14,175 nucleotides of DNA from Prevotella sp. CAG:485 (GTDB taxonomy: Bacteria; Bacteroidota; Bacteroidia; Bacteroidales; Muribaculaceae). The position numbers and the translations under genes are program-made. Within the stretch, counting starts at the first letter, position 1. Each line of letters starts with the position of its first letter. The DNA is taken from contig FR897888.1 of assembly GCA_000437495.1 (NCBI GenBank), positions 15,774-29,948 of the forward strand. Reading direction: 5' to 3'. The notes beneath the pieces are model-generated. The model searched no databases. It was not told where the DNA came from and saw only the letters and a program-made list of their open reading frames with translations. This document shows positions 5,593 through 12,517 of this stretch, in pieces.

Positions 5593-7413
5593 TTATTCCT
5601 GCGGATACATCGACTCTATTTCGGCGGCATAGCGCTTGGCCACCACCGGACGGCGCACTTTGAGGGTATTGGTAACCTCGCCGTTCATCACTGAGAAGTG
5701 ATGCGGCAGCAGTGCGATGCGCTTGATGCGTTCGTAGGGAGCGAAACGCTGCTGATTCTCCTCCACGCAGCTCATCATGAAATCCTGCACCTTGGGGCTG
5801 GCGAGCAACTCGGCCGTATCGGCGTAGCTGATGTGATGACTGTCGGCCCAGCGGCGCAAGTTGGGGAAGTTGGGCACAATCAGCGCGCTGACGTATTTGC
5901 GGCCCTCGCCTATCACGGCCACCTCGTCGATATATTTGTTTTCAGCCAGATGCGACTCCAAGGCCTGCGGCGCTATGTATTTGCCGTTGGCCGTTTTGAA
6001 GAGGTCCTTGATGCGCTCGGTAAGCACCAACGCGCCTGAAGGAGTGAGATAACCGGCGTCGCCGGTGCGGAAATAACCGTCGGGGGTGAAGGCCTGCGCG
6101 TTGGCTTCCGCATTTTTGTAATAGCCGCGCGTCACTGTGGGTCCCTTCACCAGAATCTCCCCTTCGTCGCTTATCTTCACGTCGAGACCCGGCAGCGGCA
6201 CACCCACCGTGCCAATCTCATACCCCACATCGGGGAAGCAGCTCACGGTGGCGGTGGTTTCCGACAGTCCGTAACCAATCTTTATGTCTATGCCAATGGA
6301 GAGAAAGAACTCGGCTATGCAGTCGCTGAGGGGGGCGCCGGCGGTGGGGAACATATTCGGATTCGGGATGCCTATGTTGCGCTTCACCACGGCAAAGAGC
6401 CTGCGGTCCCAGAAGCGGTAACGCATCTCGAGCAGACGGGGCACCTTGAGACCCAGGCGCCGATAATGCAGGTTACGCCGGTGGCCGATGCGAAGGGCAT
6501 GCGACACCATGACGCACTGAAGCCGGTTCATCCCTGACAGCTTCGACCGCACGGCAACATACACTTTTTCCCAGAAACGCGGCACACAGCACATCAGGTT
6601 GGGATGAACATGATGTATGGTGTCCTGGATGATGCGGGGGTCGTAGTTGACGGCAATGCGAATGCCTCGGCTGAGGCAGAAATAACACCAGGCCTTTTCC
6701 AGGATATGGCTCATGGGCAGGAAGCTCATGCTCAAATCGCTGTCCGTCACCGTGTGCAGAATCTTGAAATGCGCTTCCACGGCGGCATCGTAATTGGCAT
6801 GAGTAATCTCCACACCTTTAGGCTCGCCTGTGGTGCCGGAAGTGTAAATCAGGGTTGCCAGGTCGTCGGGCTGTCCGCTCATGGCTCTCTGTTCCACCTC
6901 ATAGCGCACCTGCTCGGAGGCATGAATGCCTGTGCGCACAAAGTCATCCCACGAGATGCTGATGTCATCGTCGGGTTGCAACTCCAGGTCAACGTTCTTG
7001 AACACCACAATGCGCAACAGCTGTGCGGGATGCGTTTTCCAGAAGCTGTAAGCCAGCGGATATTGCCCCTTGTCGCCCACAAAAATGATTCGGGCATTAC
7101 CGTTGGCAGCAATAAAGTCGAACTGCTCCTGCGACGAGCCGGAATAGACGGGTATGGCGGCAGCCCGGTTGCGAAAGGCGCCGAACTCGGTAATCAGCAC
7201 CTGAGGCGTGTTGGGCGAACAGATGGCTATTCGCTCGCCCGGTTTCAGACCCATGGCACACAACGCCCTGCCGGCCACATCTATCTGGACTCTGAATTCT
7301 TCCCAGGAAGTAGGAAGCCACTCCCCCTCTTTTCGCCAACAGAAACGGTAGGCTTCGCGGTCGCCGTAACGCAAAGCCTGCCGTTCTATCATTTTCACCA
7401 ATTTGTTTCCCAT
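5593..7413 (-). CDS. Long-chain acyl-CoA ligase (AMP-binding, FAA1-like)
   Basis: This encodes 606 residues, the usual length for the long-chain class. The enzyme activates fatty acids in two steps, acyl-AMP then acyl-CoA. It shows the AMP-binding loop TSGTTGEPKG at 191-200, FLPMSHILEK at 231-240, the FPTAGAPLS motif at 355-363, YGLSETTA at 381-388, and YFRTGD at 447-452. The hinge region LTERIKDLFKTANGKYIAP lies at 464-482. Near the C-terminus, GEVTNTLKVRR carries the expected catalytic Lys. No signal peptide or membrane anchor is seen, so it is likely a soluble or peripheral cytoplasmic enzyme. The ATG lies 72 bases after the meaB stop, with a hairpin but no recognisable promoter between, so it is probably read from the meaB promoter. 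Chain-length preference cannot be judged from sequence. Confidence 0.93.
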   Translation of the reverse strand: MGNKLVKMIERQALRYGDREAYRFCWRKEGEWLPTSWEEFRVQIDVAGRALCAMGLKPGERIAICSPNTPQVLITEFGAFRNRAAAIPVYSGSSQEQFDFIAANGNARIIFVGDKGQYPLAYSFWKTHPAQLLRIVVFKNVDLELQPDDDISISWDDFVRTGIHASEQVRYEVEQRAMSGQPDDLATLIYTSGTTGEPKGVEITHANYDAAVEAHFKILHTVTDSDLSMSFLPMSHILEKAWCYFCLSRGIRIAVNYDPRIIQDTIHHVHPNLMCCVPRFWEKVYVAVRSKLSGMNRLQCVMVSHALRIGHRRNLHYRRLGLKVPRLLEMRYRFWDRRLFAVVKRNIGIPNPNMFPTAGAPLSDCIAEFFLSIGIDIKIGYGLSETTATVSCFPDVGYEIGTVGVPLPGLDVKISDEGEILVKGPTVTRGYYKNAEANAQAFTPDGYFRTGDAGYLTPSGALVLTERIKDLFKTANGKYIAPQALESHLAENKYIDEVAVIGEGRKYVSALIVPNFPNLRRWADSHHISYADTAELLASPKVQDFMMSCVEENQQRFAPYERIKRIALLPHHFSVMNGEVTNTLKVRRPVVAKRYAAEIESMYPQE

Positions 7414-7448
7414 ATTATTATTAACGCGTTGGTGAGATGCTTGTTCTA

Positions 7449-7473
7449 AGACCCCCTTTGTTTCCGGGGGTCT
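7449..7473 (-). terminator. Strong intercistronic hairpin between meaB and the acyl-CoA ligase gene
   Basis: AGACCCCC at 7449-7456 pairs perfectly with GGGGGTCT at 7466-7473 around a 9-base loop. It sits 12 bases after the meaB stop. On the minus strand the stem is followed by TAGAACAAGC, not a T-run, so it may be a weak or partial terminator, or a hairpin that protects the meaB message end. The T-rich side is on the plus strand, where no gene needs a terminator. Confidence 0.55.
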
Positions 7474-7485
7474 GAATTATTTCTT

Positions 7486-8586
7486 TTATTTCTCCTCTCT
7501 CAGCTTTGAGAAGTAATAATCGAGTACCTGATGCGCTGCGGTGAAGCTCGACTGCTCGTTGTTGAGCACGCGAATCTCTTTCTGCTCAAGCAACGCGCGT
7601 ACGTCGGGGCGGCGGTAGAAATTGGCCTTCAGCTGCTCGTTGATGCTTTCCACCATCCAGTATTTGGCCTGCTCGTTGCGCTGACGTTCGAAATAGCCGT
7701 TTGCGCGAGTGAACTCAAAATAGCGGTCAATCATATCCCAGACCTTGTCTATGTTCAGCTCATAATATCCGGAATAAGTCATCACCTCAGGCATCCAGCC
7801 CGACGGTGTAGGCGGAAACAGATGCAGCGCCGAACGGAATTGACCGGCTGCCAGCTCGGCCCGTTTTATATTGTCGCCGTCGGCTTTGTTAATGACAATG
7901 CCGTCGGCCATCTCCATGATGCCGCGCTTTATGCCCTGCAGCTCATCGCCGGTACCGGCCAACTGAATCAGCAGGAAGAAATCGACCATGGAGTGGGCTG
8001 CCGTCTCGCTCTGCCCTACTCCCACCGTCTCCACGAACACCGTGTCGTAGCCAGCCGCCTCACACAGCACGATTGTCTCGCGCGTCTTCCTGGCCACGCC
8101 ACCTAATGAGCCGGCTGTGGGGGAAGGGCGTATGAAGGCATCTTTCTGTTGCGAAAGTCGTTCCATGCGCGTTTTGTCGCCCAAGATAGAGCCTTGCGTA
8201 CGTTCGCTGCTCGGGTCAATGGCCAAAACAGCCAGTTTGTGTCCCTGGCCTAAAACGTGCATGCCGAAAGCATCGATACTCGTAGATTTGCCGGCGCCAG
8301 GAACACCCGTGATGCCTATGCGGCGCGAATTACCGGTATAGGGCAGACACTTCTCAATAACTTCCTGCGCCAGGGCCTGATGGCGGTCAGCCGTCGACTC
8401 TACCAACGTAACGGCTCTGCCCAATATGCTGACATCGCCTTTGCGGATGCCTTCCACATACTCGGCGGCGGTAAGCTGACGCACTGCGGCGCGAGGGCGA
8501 CGATAAGGATTAACGGAGGGCTGGCTTATTACGCCGCTGTTAACTTGTAATCCTTTATATTGCGAATCATTTTCGGGATGCTCCAT
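7486..8586 (-). CDS. meaB: MeaB/ArgK-family G-protein chaperone of methylmalonyl-CoA mutase
   Basis: This encodes 366 residues. MeaB binds the B12-dependent methylmalonyl-CoA mutase and gates cofactor loading and protection with GTP hydrolysis, supporting succinate/propionate interconversion, a core route in Bacteroidales. Motifs are the P-loop GVPGAGKST at 94-102, DPSS at 124-127 (switch I region), ETVGVGQSE at 186-194 (switch II) and the guanine-specific NKAD at 233-236. An N-terminal extension of about 50 residues before the family core and a C-terminal dimerisation arm are present, as expected. The old name ArgK (arginine transport kinase) is considered wrong. The mutase genes are not in the window, so the partner is encoded elsewhere. 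The ATG at 8584-8586 is preceded by AAAAGAAGATACC and a good promoter. Confidence 0.95.
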   Translation of the reverse strand: MEHPENDSQYKGLQVNSGVISQPSVNPYRRPRAAVRQLTAAEYVEGIRKGDVSILGRAVTLVESTADRHQALAQEVIEKCLPYTGNSRRIGITGVPGAGKSTSIDAFGMHVLGQGHKLAVLAIDPSSERTQGSILGDKTRMERLSQQKDAFIRPSPTAGSLGGVARKTRETIVLCEAAGYDTVFVETVGVGQSETAAHSMVDFFLLIQLAGTGDELQGIKRGIMEMADGIVINKADGDNIKRAELAAGQFRSALHLFPPTPSGWMPEVMTYSGYYELNIDKVWDMIDRYFEFTRANGYFERQRNEQAKYWMVESINEQLKANFYRRPDVRALLEQKEIRVLNNEQSSFTAAHQVLDYYFSKLREEK

Positions 8587-8605
8587 GGTATCTTCTTTTG
8601 GTCTG

Positions 8606-8636
8606 CAAAGTTAACAATAATCCACGTCTTTGCAAA
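8606..8636 (-). promoter_or_regulatory. Promoter of meaB
   Basis: Read on the minus strand, TTTG (8636-8633), 19 bases, then TAACTTTG (8613-8606), an exact fit to the Bacteroidetes -33/-7 promoter. The expected start of transcription is near 8600, giving a leader of roughly 15 nucleotides with an A-rich ribosome binding region. This is the best promoter in the window. Confidence 0.75.
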
Positions 8637-8638
8637 AC

Positions 8639-8666
8639 TCCGGTCAGCTATGTCAAAGCGCCCGGA
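8639..8666 (-). terminator. Weak candidate terminator after queE
   Basis: On the minus strand, TCCGG (8666-8662) and CCGGA (8643-8639) form a 5-base stem with an 18-base loop, followed by GTTTTGC. It lies directly downstream of queE. The stem is short and the T-run overlaps the meaB -33 element, so support is low. Confidence 0.22.
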
Positions 8667-8675
8667 TATCTGCGG

Positions 8676-9272
8676 TCAGGGAATGTTGAGGAAGCGGTGA
8701 AGCTGAGCCGAGAGTGTCCAGCGCGGGTCGGCAATCACCCTCTCCACAGTGCGGCGGATGTTGGCCTGCCGTTCCTTCTCATCAGCCACGAAACAGGGCT
8801 GAAGATACATCAGGGTGCGCGGTGTGCGGCAGCCAAGACTGAAATATGGATCCAGGGGCTGACCAGTATCCACCACTTTTATCTCATCGGCCCTGTCTAT
8901 GCGCAGAGGCAAATCCGCTTCACCGCAGATGCCGGTTTTCGGCGACAGGGTAATCCAGTCGATGCCCGGCGGCAAAGGATGGGTGCCATTGGTTTCTATG
9001 GCCACTTTTTTGCCGTTCTGATGCAGCAGATCCACCAGTTCCTGCTCGGCCTGAAGGCTCGGCTCTCCCCCGGTGAGTATCACCCAAGGAGCGTTATAAC
9101 GGCAGGCTTCGGCGGCTATTTCCTCGTTGGTCATCAGGGCGTAAGCGGCATGGTCGGTGTCGCAGAAAGGACACCGGAGATTGCATCCGGAGAAGCGTAT
9201 AAAAACCGAAGGAACACCGGCATGGTGCCCTTCGCCTTGTAGTGATTGGAATATTTCGTTAATCCGAGGCAT
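8676..9272 (-). CDS. queE: 7-carboxy-7-deazaguanine synthase (radical SAM)
   Basis: This encodes 198 residues. QueE converts 6-carboxytetrahydropterin to 7-carboxy-7-deazaguanine in queuosine precursor synthesis. The radical SAM cluster motif is C30-x3-C34-x2-C37 (SGCNLRCPFCDT), preceded by the family's QSLQGEG substrate region at 9-15. TGGEPSLQ (about 67-74) is the SAM-binding GGE motif, and ETNGTHPLP follows at about 93-101. Its ATG (9270-9272) lies 2 bases after the queD stop. It is the last gene of the block. Confidence 0.95.
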   Translation of the reverse strand: MPRINEIFQSLQGEGHHAGVPSVFIRFSGCNLRCPFCDTDHAAYALMTNEEIAAEACRYNAPWVILTGGEPSLQAEQELVDLLHQNGKKVAIETNGTHPLPPGIDWITLSPKTGICGEADLPLRIDRADEIKVVDTGQPLDPYFSLGCRTPRTLMYLQPCFVADEKERQANIRRTVERVIADPRWTLSAQLHRFLNIP

Positions 9273-9274
9273 AG

Positions 9275-9604
9275 TCAGATTTCGTAGGCTGCCGTATTCC
9301 CTTCGCTCTCCTGCACTTCACACCGGTAGCAATGCGGCACGTTTTCCACCACCCAGCGGGCTATGTTCTCGGCCGTGGGGTTGAAAGGGAACACATCGTT
9401 GAGCACCCGGTGGTCCATGGTGTCGAGAATCAGTTTCTTGACGTGGGTGAAATCCACCACCATGCCGTCGGCATTGAGTTCCTCAGCCTTACATTCCACC
9501 GTCAGAATCCAGTTATGACCGTGTAGCTGGGTGCATTTGCTGGGATAGCTGAGGCAGAGGCGGTGAGCTGCTGATACTTCTATTTTCTTTTTTACGTAAT
9601 ACAC
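9275..9604 (-). CDS. queD: 6-carboxy-5,6,7,8-tetrahydropterin synthase
   Basis: This encodes 109 residues, a PTPS-fold enzyme that turns dihydroneopterin triphosphate into 6-carboxytetrahydropterin, the first committed step to preQ0. Zinc ligands are H14 (in SAAHRL), H28 and H30 (LHGHN). The catalytic C24 lies four residues before the HGH, as expected for QueD. DHRVLND at 64-70 and the PTAEN at 76-80 are also typical. The start is GTG at 9602-9604, two bases after the queC stop; no in-frame ATG would keep the N-terminal strand, so GTG is well supported. The following queE junction has the same CTGACT spacing. Confidence 0.94.
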   Translation of the reverse strand: MYYVKKKIEVSAAHRLCLSYPSKCTQLHGHNWILTVECKAEELNADGMVVDFTHVKKLILDTMDHRVLNDVFPFNPTAENIARWVVENVPHCYRCEVQESEGNTAAYEI

Positions 9605-9606
9605 AG

Positions 9607-10275
9607 TCAGTTGTCGGAATATATTGTGGGGTCGTCAACGCCGGCTTCAATAAAGGCTTCGCGGCGTTCGCGACAGGTGCCGCACTGCCCGCAATGCTTC
9701 TCGCCGCCTTTATAGCAGGAATAGGTGTCGGCATAATCCACGCCCATACGGGCGCCGCGTTCAATTATCTGCGCCTTGGTGAGATATGTGTACGGGCCTT
9801 CTACACGGATGCCGGGGTAGGTGCCCTCTTTGGCGGCTTTATCCATGGCTTTGATGAACCCGGGACGGCAGTCGGGATAAATGTCGTGGTCGCCGCCGTG
9901 ATTGGCTATCATGACGCTTTTCAGACCGCGGCTCTCAGCCAGACCTATGGCCACGGAGAGCATGATGCCGTTGCGGAAGGGCACCACAGTGCTGGTCATG
10001 TTCTGGTCGCTGTAATCGCCCGTGGGTATAGCCTCTGAACCGCTCAGCAACGACGATTCAAAATACTGTCCTATGAACTTCAAAGGTATCACTATATGCT
10101 CTATGCCGAGGCTGCGGCACTGGCGTGCGGCACATTCAATTTCGCGGGCATTGTGGTTTGAGCCGTAGTCGAAGCTCACTGCCAGAGCCGTGCGTGCGGC
10201 ATAGTCATGGAGCAGCGTTACTGAGTCGATGCCTCCGCTGAGCACTACCAATACATCTTTCTTCATTCTTTTCAC
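9607..10275 (-). CDS. queC: 7-cyano-7-deazaguanine synthase
   Basis: This encodes 222 residues. QueC uses ATP and ammonia to convert 7-carboxy-7-deazaguanine into preQ0. The PP-loop SGGIDS is at 13-18, followed by the family's FDYGSNHNAREIECA segment. Four zinc cysteines, C187, C195, C198 and C201, lie in the C-terminal CYKGGEKHCGQCGTC. Two starts are possible: GTG at 10273-10275, 2 bases after the queF stop, or ATG at 10264-10266, three codons in. The GTG matches the junction pattern of its neighbours; the ATG is more ordinary and leaves a complete domain. The enzyme sits between QueF and QueD in a complete preQ1 set. Confidence 0.95.
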   Translation of the reverse strand: MKRMKKDVLVVLSGGIDSVTLLHDYAARTALAVSFDYGSNHNAREIECAARQCRSLGIEHIVIPLKFIGQYFESSLLSGSEAIPTGDYSDQNMTSTVVPFRNGIMLSVAIGLAESRGLKSVMIANHGGDHDIYPDCRPGFIKAMDKAAKEGTYPGIRVEGPYTYLTKAQIIERGARMGVDYADTYSCYKGGEKHCGQCGTCRERREAFIEAGVDDPTIYSDN

Positions 10276-10277
10276 TG

Positions 10278-10745
10278 TTATTTGCCGGGGAAATTATCGA
10301 GCATACGCTGCTTGCAAAGATGCTGATGCTCCTCATCTGCGCGGCATGCAAAGGGATTGATGCTGATGCCGCCGCGGGGCATGAAATGGCCCTGCACCTC
10401 AAGATAGCGCGGCTGCATCAGGTTCCACAAATCATTGAGGATGATGTTTACACAGTCTTCGTGAAAATCGCCGTGGTTGCGGAAGCTGAACAGATACAGC
10501 TTCAGGCTTTTGCTCTCGACCATGCGCACATCCGGTATATAATTGATGTAGAGATGTCCGAAATCGGGCTGTCCTGTCTTGGGGCACAGGGTTGTGAATT
10601 CCGGACAGTCGAGACATACCAGGTAATCACGATCCTGATGCTTGTTAATGAAGGTCTCAAGCAACGACGGATCATAATCCACCGGATATTTTACGCCCTG
10701 ATTTCCGAGTAAGGTCACGCCTTCAAGTTCTTCTTTGCTTCTCAC
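10278..10745 (-). CDS. queF: NADPH-dependent 7-cyano-7-deazaguanine reductase (short QueF type)
   Basis: This encodes 155 residues, the short single-domain (YkvM-like) form. QueF reduces the nitrile of preQ0 to the aminomethyl group of preQ1. The covalent nucleophile is C54 in TTLCPKTGQPDF, with D61 nearby. E77 in the ESKSLK motif binds substrate, and NHGDFHED (90-97) completes the active site. Its presence says the pathway serves tRNA queuosine rather than DNA 7-deazaguanine modification, which would not need this step. The start is GTG at 10743-10745, overlapping the ispF stop (GTGA at 10742-10745), so it is translationally coupled to ispF. Confidence 0.95.
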   Translation of the reverse strand: MRSKEELEGVTLLGNQGVKYPVDYDPSLLETFINKHQDRDYLVCLDCPEFTTLCPKTGQPDFGHLYINYIPDVRMVESKSLKLYLFSFRNHGDFHEDCVNIILNDLWNLMQPRYLEVQGHFMPRGGISINPFACRADEEHQHLCKQRMLDNFPGK

Positions 10746-11224
10746 TTTTCACCTGTTATAAGTACGTTGGCAAAAGCGGCTATACCCTCCTTGCGTCCGG
10801 TAAAGCCAAGATGTTCGGTGGTGGTAGCCTTCACCGCCACAGCGTCCGTCGGCACCTCCAACAGCGCAGCCACACAGCGGCGCATGCTTTCGATATGCGG
10901 CATCAGTTTCGGCGCCTGAGCACAGATGGTGATGTCGGCGTTTGATGTATGCCAGCCGGCGTCGGCAAGCATCTTCACCACTTTCTGCAGCAGGATTCTG
11001 CTGTCGATGCCCTCCAGCTCCGGGTCCGTGTCAGGGAAGTAATAACCAATATCGCGCATGCCTGCGGCTCCGAGCAGAGCGTCACAAAGGGCATGCAGAG
11101 CCACATCAGCGTCGCTGTGCCCCAACAGTCCCTGCTCAGCCTCCGGAATCAGTATGCCGCAAAGCCGGAGCTTGCGCCCCGGCTCGAATTTATGAACGTC
11201 GATTCCTAATCCTGTACGAATCAT
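10742..11224 (-). CDS. ispF: 2-C-methyl-D-erythritol 2,4-cyclodiphosphate synthase
   Basis: IspF closes CDP-methylerythritol phosphate to the cyclic diphosphate, releasing CMP, in the MEP isoprenoid pathway. Motifs are GIDVHKFEPG with metal ligands D9 and H11, GHSDADVALHA at 35-45 with metal ligand H44, and the C-terminal TTTEHLGFTGRKEGIAA. The open frame extends 19 codons further up to 11281, but that would run into the porV coding end. The ATG at 11222-11224 (MIRTGLGIDVH) gives 160 residues, the normal length, 10 bases after the porV stop. An AAAGGT stretch before it can serve as ribosome binding site. It is most likely co-transcribed with porV and the que genes. Confidence 0.95.
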   Translation of the reverse strand: MIRTGLGIDVHKFEPGRKLRLCGILIPEAEQGLLGHSDADVALHALCDALLGAAGMRDIGYYFPDTDPELEGIDSRILLQKVVKMLADAGWHTSNADITICAQAPKLMPHIESMRRCVAALLEVPTDAVAVKATTTEHLGFTGRKEGIAAFANVLITGEK

Positions 11225-11234
11225 TTCATACCTT

Positions 11235-12461
11235 TCATTTACGCCGTTTGCCCAGTAAATCGCGCAGGCCGTCGAGGTCAAAGCTCAAGGTGAAACGCAG
11301 GGTCTGGTCCAAAGGCGAGTTCTGCGACGTGGCCAACAGATACGAAGCGTCGAGGCGCACCACATTGAGGCTGAAGCCGGCACCGAAGCCGAAGTATGAA
11401 CGGCCACCCTTGTTGGCATTCTCGTAATAGTAGCCCATGCGGCCGAAGAACTGCTGGTTATAGGCATACTCGGCGCCGATGCTCCAGGTTATCTCCTGCA
11501 GCTCCTCCTTGAAGCCGCCGGGGGCATCGCTGAAGCTCTTGAAGATGCCGGCTATGGGACTCTGGTCGTTCCATTTCTGCACAGCCTCCTCATATTCAAG
11601 CTGACCCTCGGGGGTTGTCATGTCGTAGTCTTTGGAGCGCGGCTTGGTGGGTACAAGCAGCTTGTTGGCATCCACGCCGAACGCCAATGTGTGGTAATCG
11701 GCGAGCGGGAACATAAAGTTGGCACCTATGCGCAGGTTGGTGGGCAGGAAGGCGTTGTTGGCGCCATGGTCATAGCTCACCTTCGTACCGATGTTGGAGA
11801 TGTTGAAGCCCCAGGCAAACTGACATTCGTTGCGTCCTATCATGGGATACGAAACGTAATATCCGGAAATGTCGGCCGAGAAGGCTGACGCCGCCGAGTT
11901 CGACTCCGACGTATAGGTGTCGGTCCACGAAAGGTCCGACAGGATATAACGCAGCACAACGCCCATGGAGAATTTCTCCGAGAGTTTGCGCGAATAGCCC
12001 ACGTCGAAGGCCATTTCGTAAGGATTGATGGTCTGCACGGTGCCTCCGCCTGTGCTGTTGCCGCCGAAGGTTACCTCACCCAGCGAGAAGTAGCGGAACG
12101 AGGCTGAGATAGCCTGATTGTCGCCGCTGCCGGGTTTCCAGAAGCCGGTAAGCTCGGCCAGAAAGATGTCGTTGACAATCTTACGCAACCACGGTGTGTA
12201 GCTCAGCGCCAGGCCACCCTGCGAATATCCGAACGCATACTTCGACGGATTCCAGTATTGAGAGTTGACATCAGGATCTGTGGCCGCGCCAAGATAGCCC
12301 ATACCCGTGGAACGGGCATCGGGGGCTATGCCTAACGTGGTAACACCGGTGTTCACCGGGTTGAAATCATTTTCCTTGATGTCATCGTTGCCGCCCTGAG
12401 CCACTGCCACACAAGGTGCCATGAGCATCAGGACTGACAGACAGATTAGAATTTTCTTCAT
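11235..12461 (-). CDS. porV: Type IX secretion system outer membrane shuttle protein
   Basis: This encodes 408 residues, within the usual range for PorV (LptO). PorV is an outer membrane beta-barrel that receives cargo from the type IX translocon, carries it by its C-terminal signal domain and delivers it to the sortase PorU. A signal peptide (MKKILICLSVLMLMAPCVAVA) precedes the family N-terminus NPVNTGVTTLGIAPDARSTG, then GAATDPDVNSQYWNPSKYAF. Repeated amphipathic strands ending in aromatic residues continue to the end, as in a FadL-like barrel. The basic C-terminus GLRDLLGKRRK is compatible with a periplasmic or lipid-contacting end. It sits directly after porU, as in Porphyromonas gingivalis, where the two act together. 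The translocon genes themselves are not in the window. Confidence 0.95.
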   Translation of the reverse strand: MKKILICLSVLMLMAPCVAVAQGGNDDIKENDFNPVNTGVTTLGIAPDARSTGMGYLGAATDPDVNSQYWNPSKYAFGYSQGGLALSYTPWLRKIVNDIFLAELTGFWKPGSGDNQAISASFRYFSLGEVTFGGNSTGGGTVQTINPYEMAFDVGYSRKLSEKFSMGVVLRYILSDLSWTDTYTSESNSAASAFSADISGYYVSYPMIGRNECQFAWGFNISNIGTKVSYDHGANNAFLPTNLRIGANFMFPLADYHTLAFGVDANKLLVPTKPRSKDYDMTTPEGQLEYEEAVQKWNDQSPIAGIFKSFSDAPGGFKEELQEITWSIGAEYAYNQQFFGRMGYYYENANKGGRSYFGFGAGFSLNVVRLDASYLLATSQNSPLDQTLRFTLSFDLDGLRDLLGKRRK

Positions 12462-12471
12462 TGTTTAACCG

Positions 12472-12490
12472 GAGAGGTGTTGGCCCTCTC
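12472..12490 (-). other. Hairpin in the porU-porV gap
   Basis: On the minus strand GAGAGG (12490-12485) pairs with CCTCTC (12477-12472) around a 7-base loop, ending 10 bases before the porV ATG. It has no T-run after it. It could stabilise the porV message or hinder ribosome entry. The porU-porV gap is 56 bases. Confidence 0.4.
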
Positions 12491-12517
12491 TAAGTTATTA
12501 ACTCATTATGCGGCCAT

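Noticed and set aside
6604..7449. 281-codon open frame on the plus strand
   Set aside because: It lies opposite the acyl-CoA ligase gene, which has all its motifs; the frame is a shadow of that gene's codon bias.
8598..9242. 214-codon open frame on the plus strand
   Set aside because: It lies opposite queE and across the meaB promoter; it has no motif and is explained by queE coding.
8676..10745. Possibility that the 7-deazaguanine genes serve DNA modification
   Set aside because: QueF is present, making preQ1 for tRNA, and no dpd-type DNA transglycosylase genes are in the window.
10273..10760. preQ1 riboswitch before the queuosine genes
   Set aside because: The genes are packed with 2-base gaps and an overlap, leaving no room for an aptamer; none was seen elsewhere in the block.
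11225..11281. 19-codon upstream extension of ispF
   Set aside because: It would overlap the end of porV; the inner ATG gives the normal 160-residue enzyme and conserved N-terminus.
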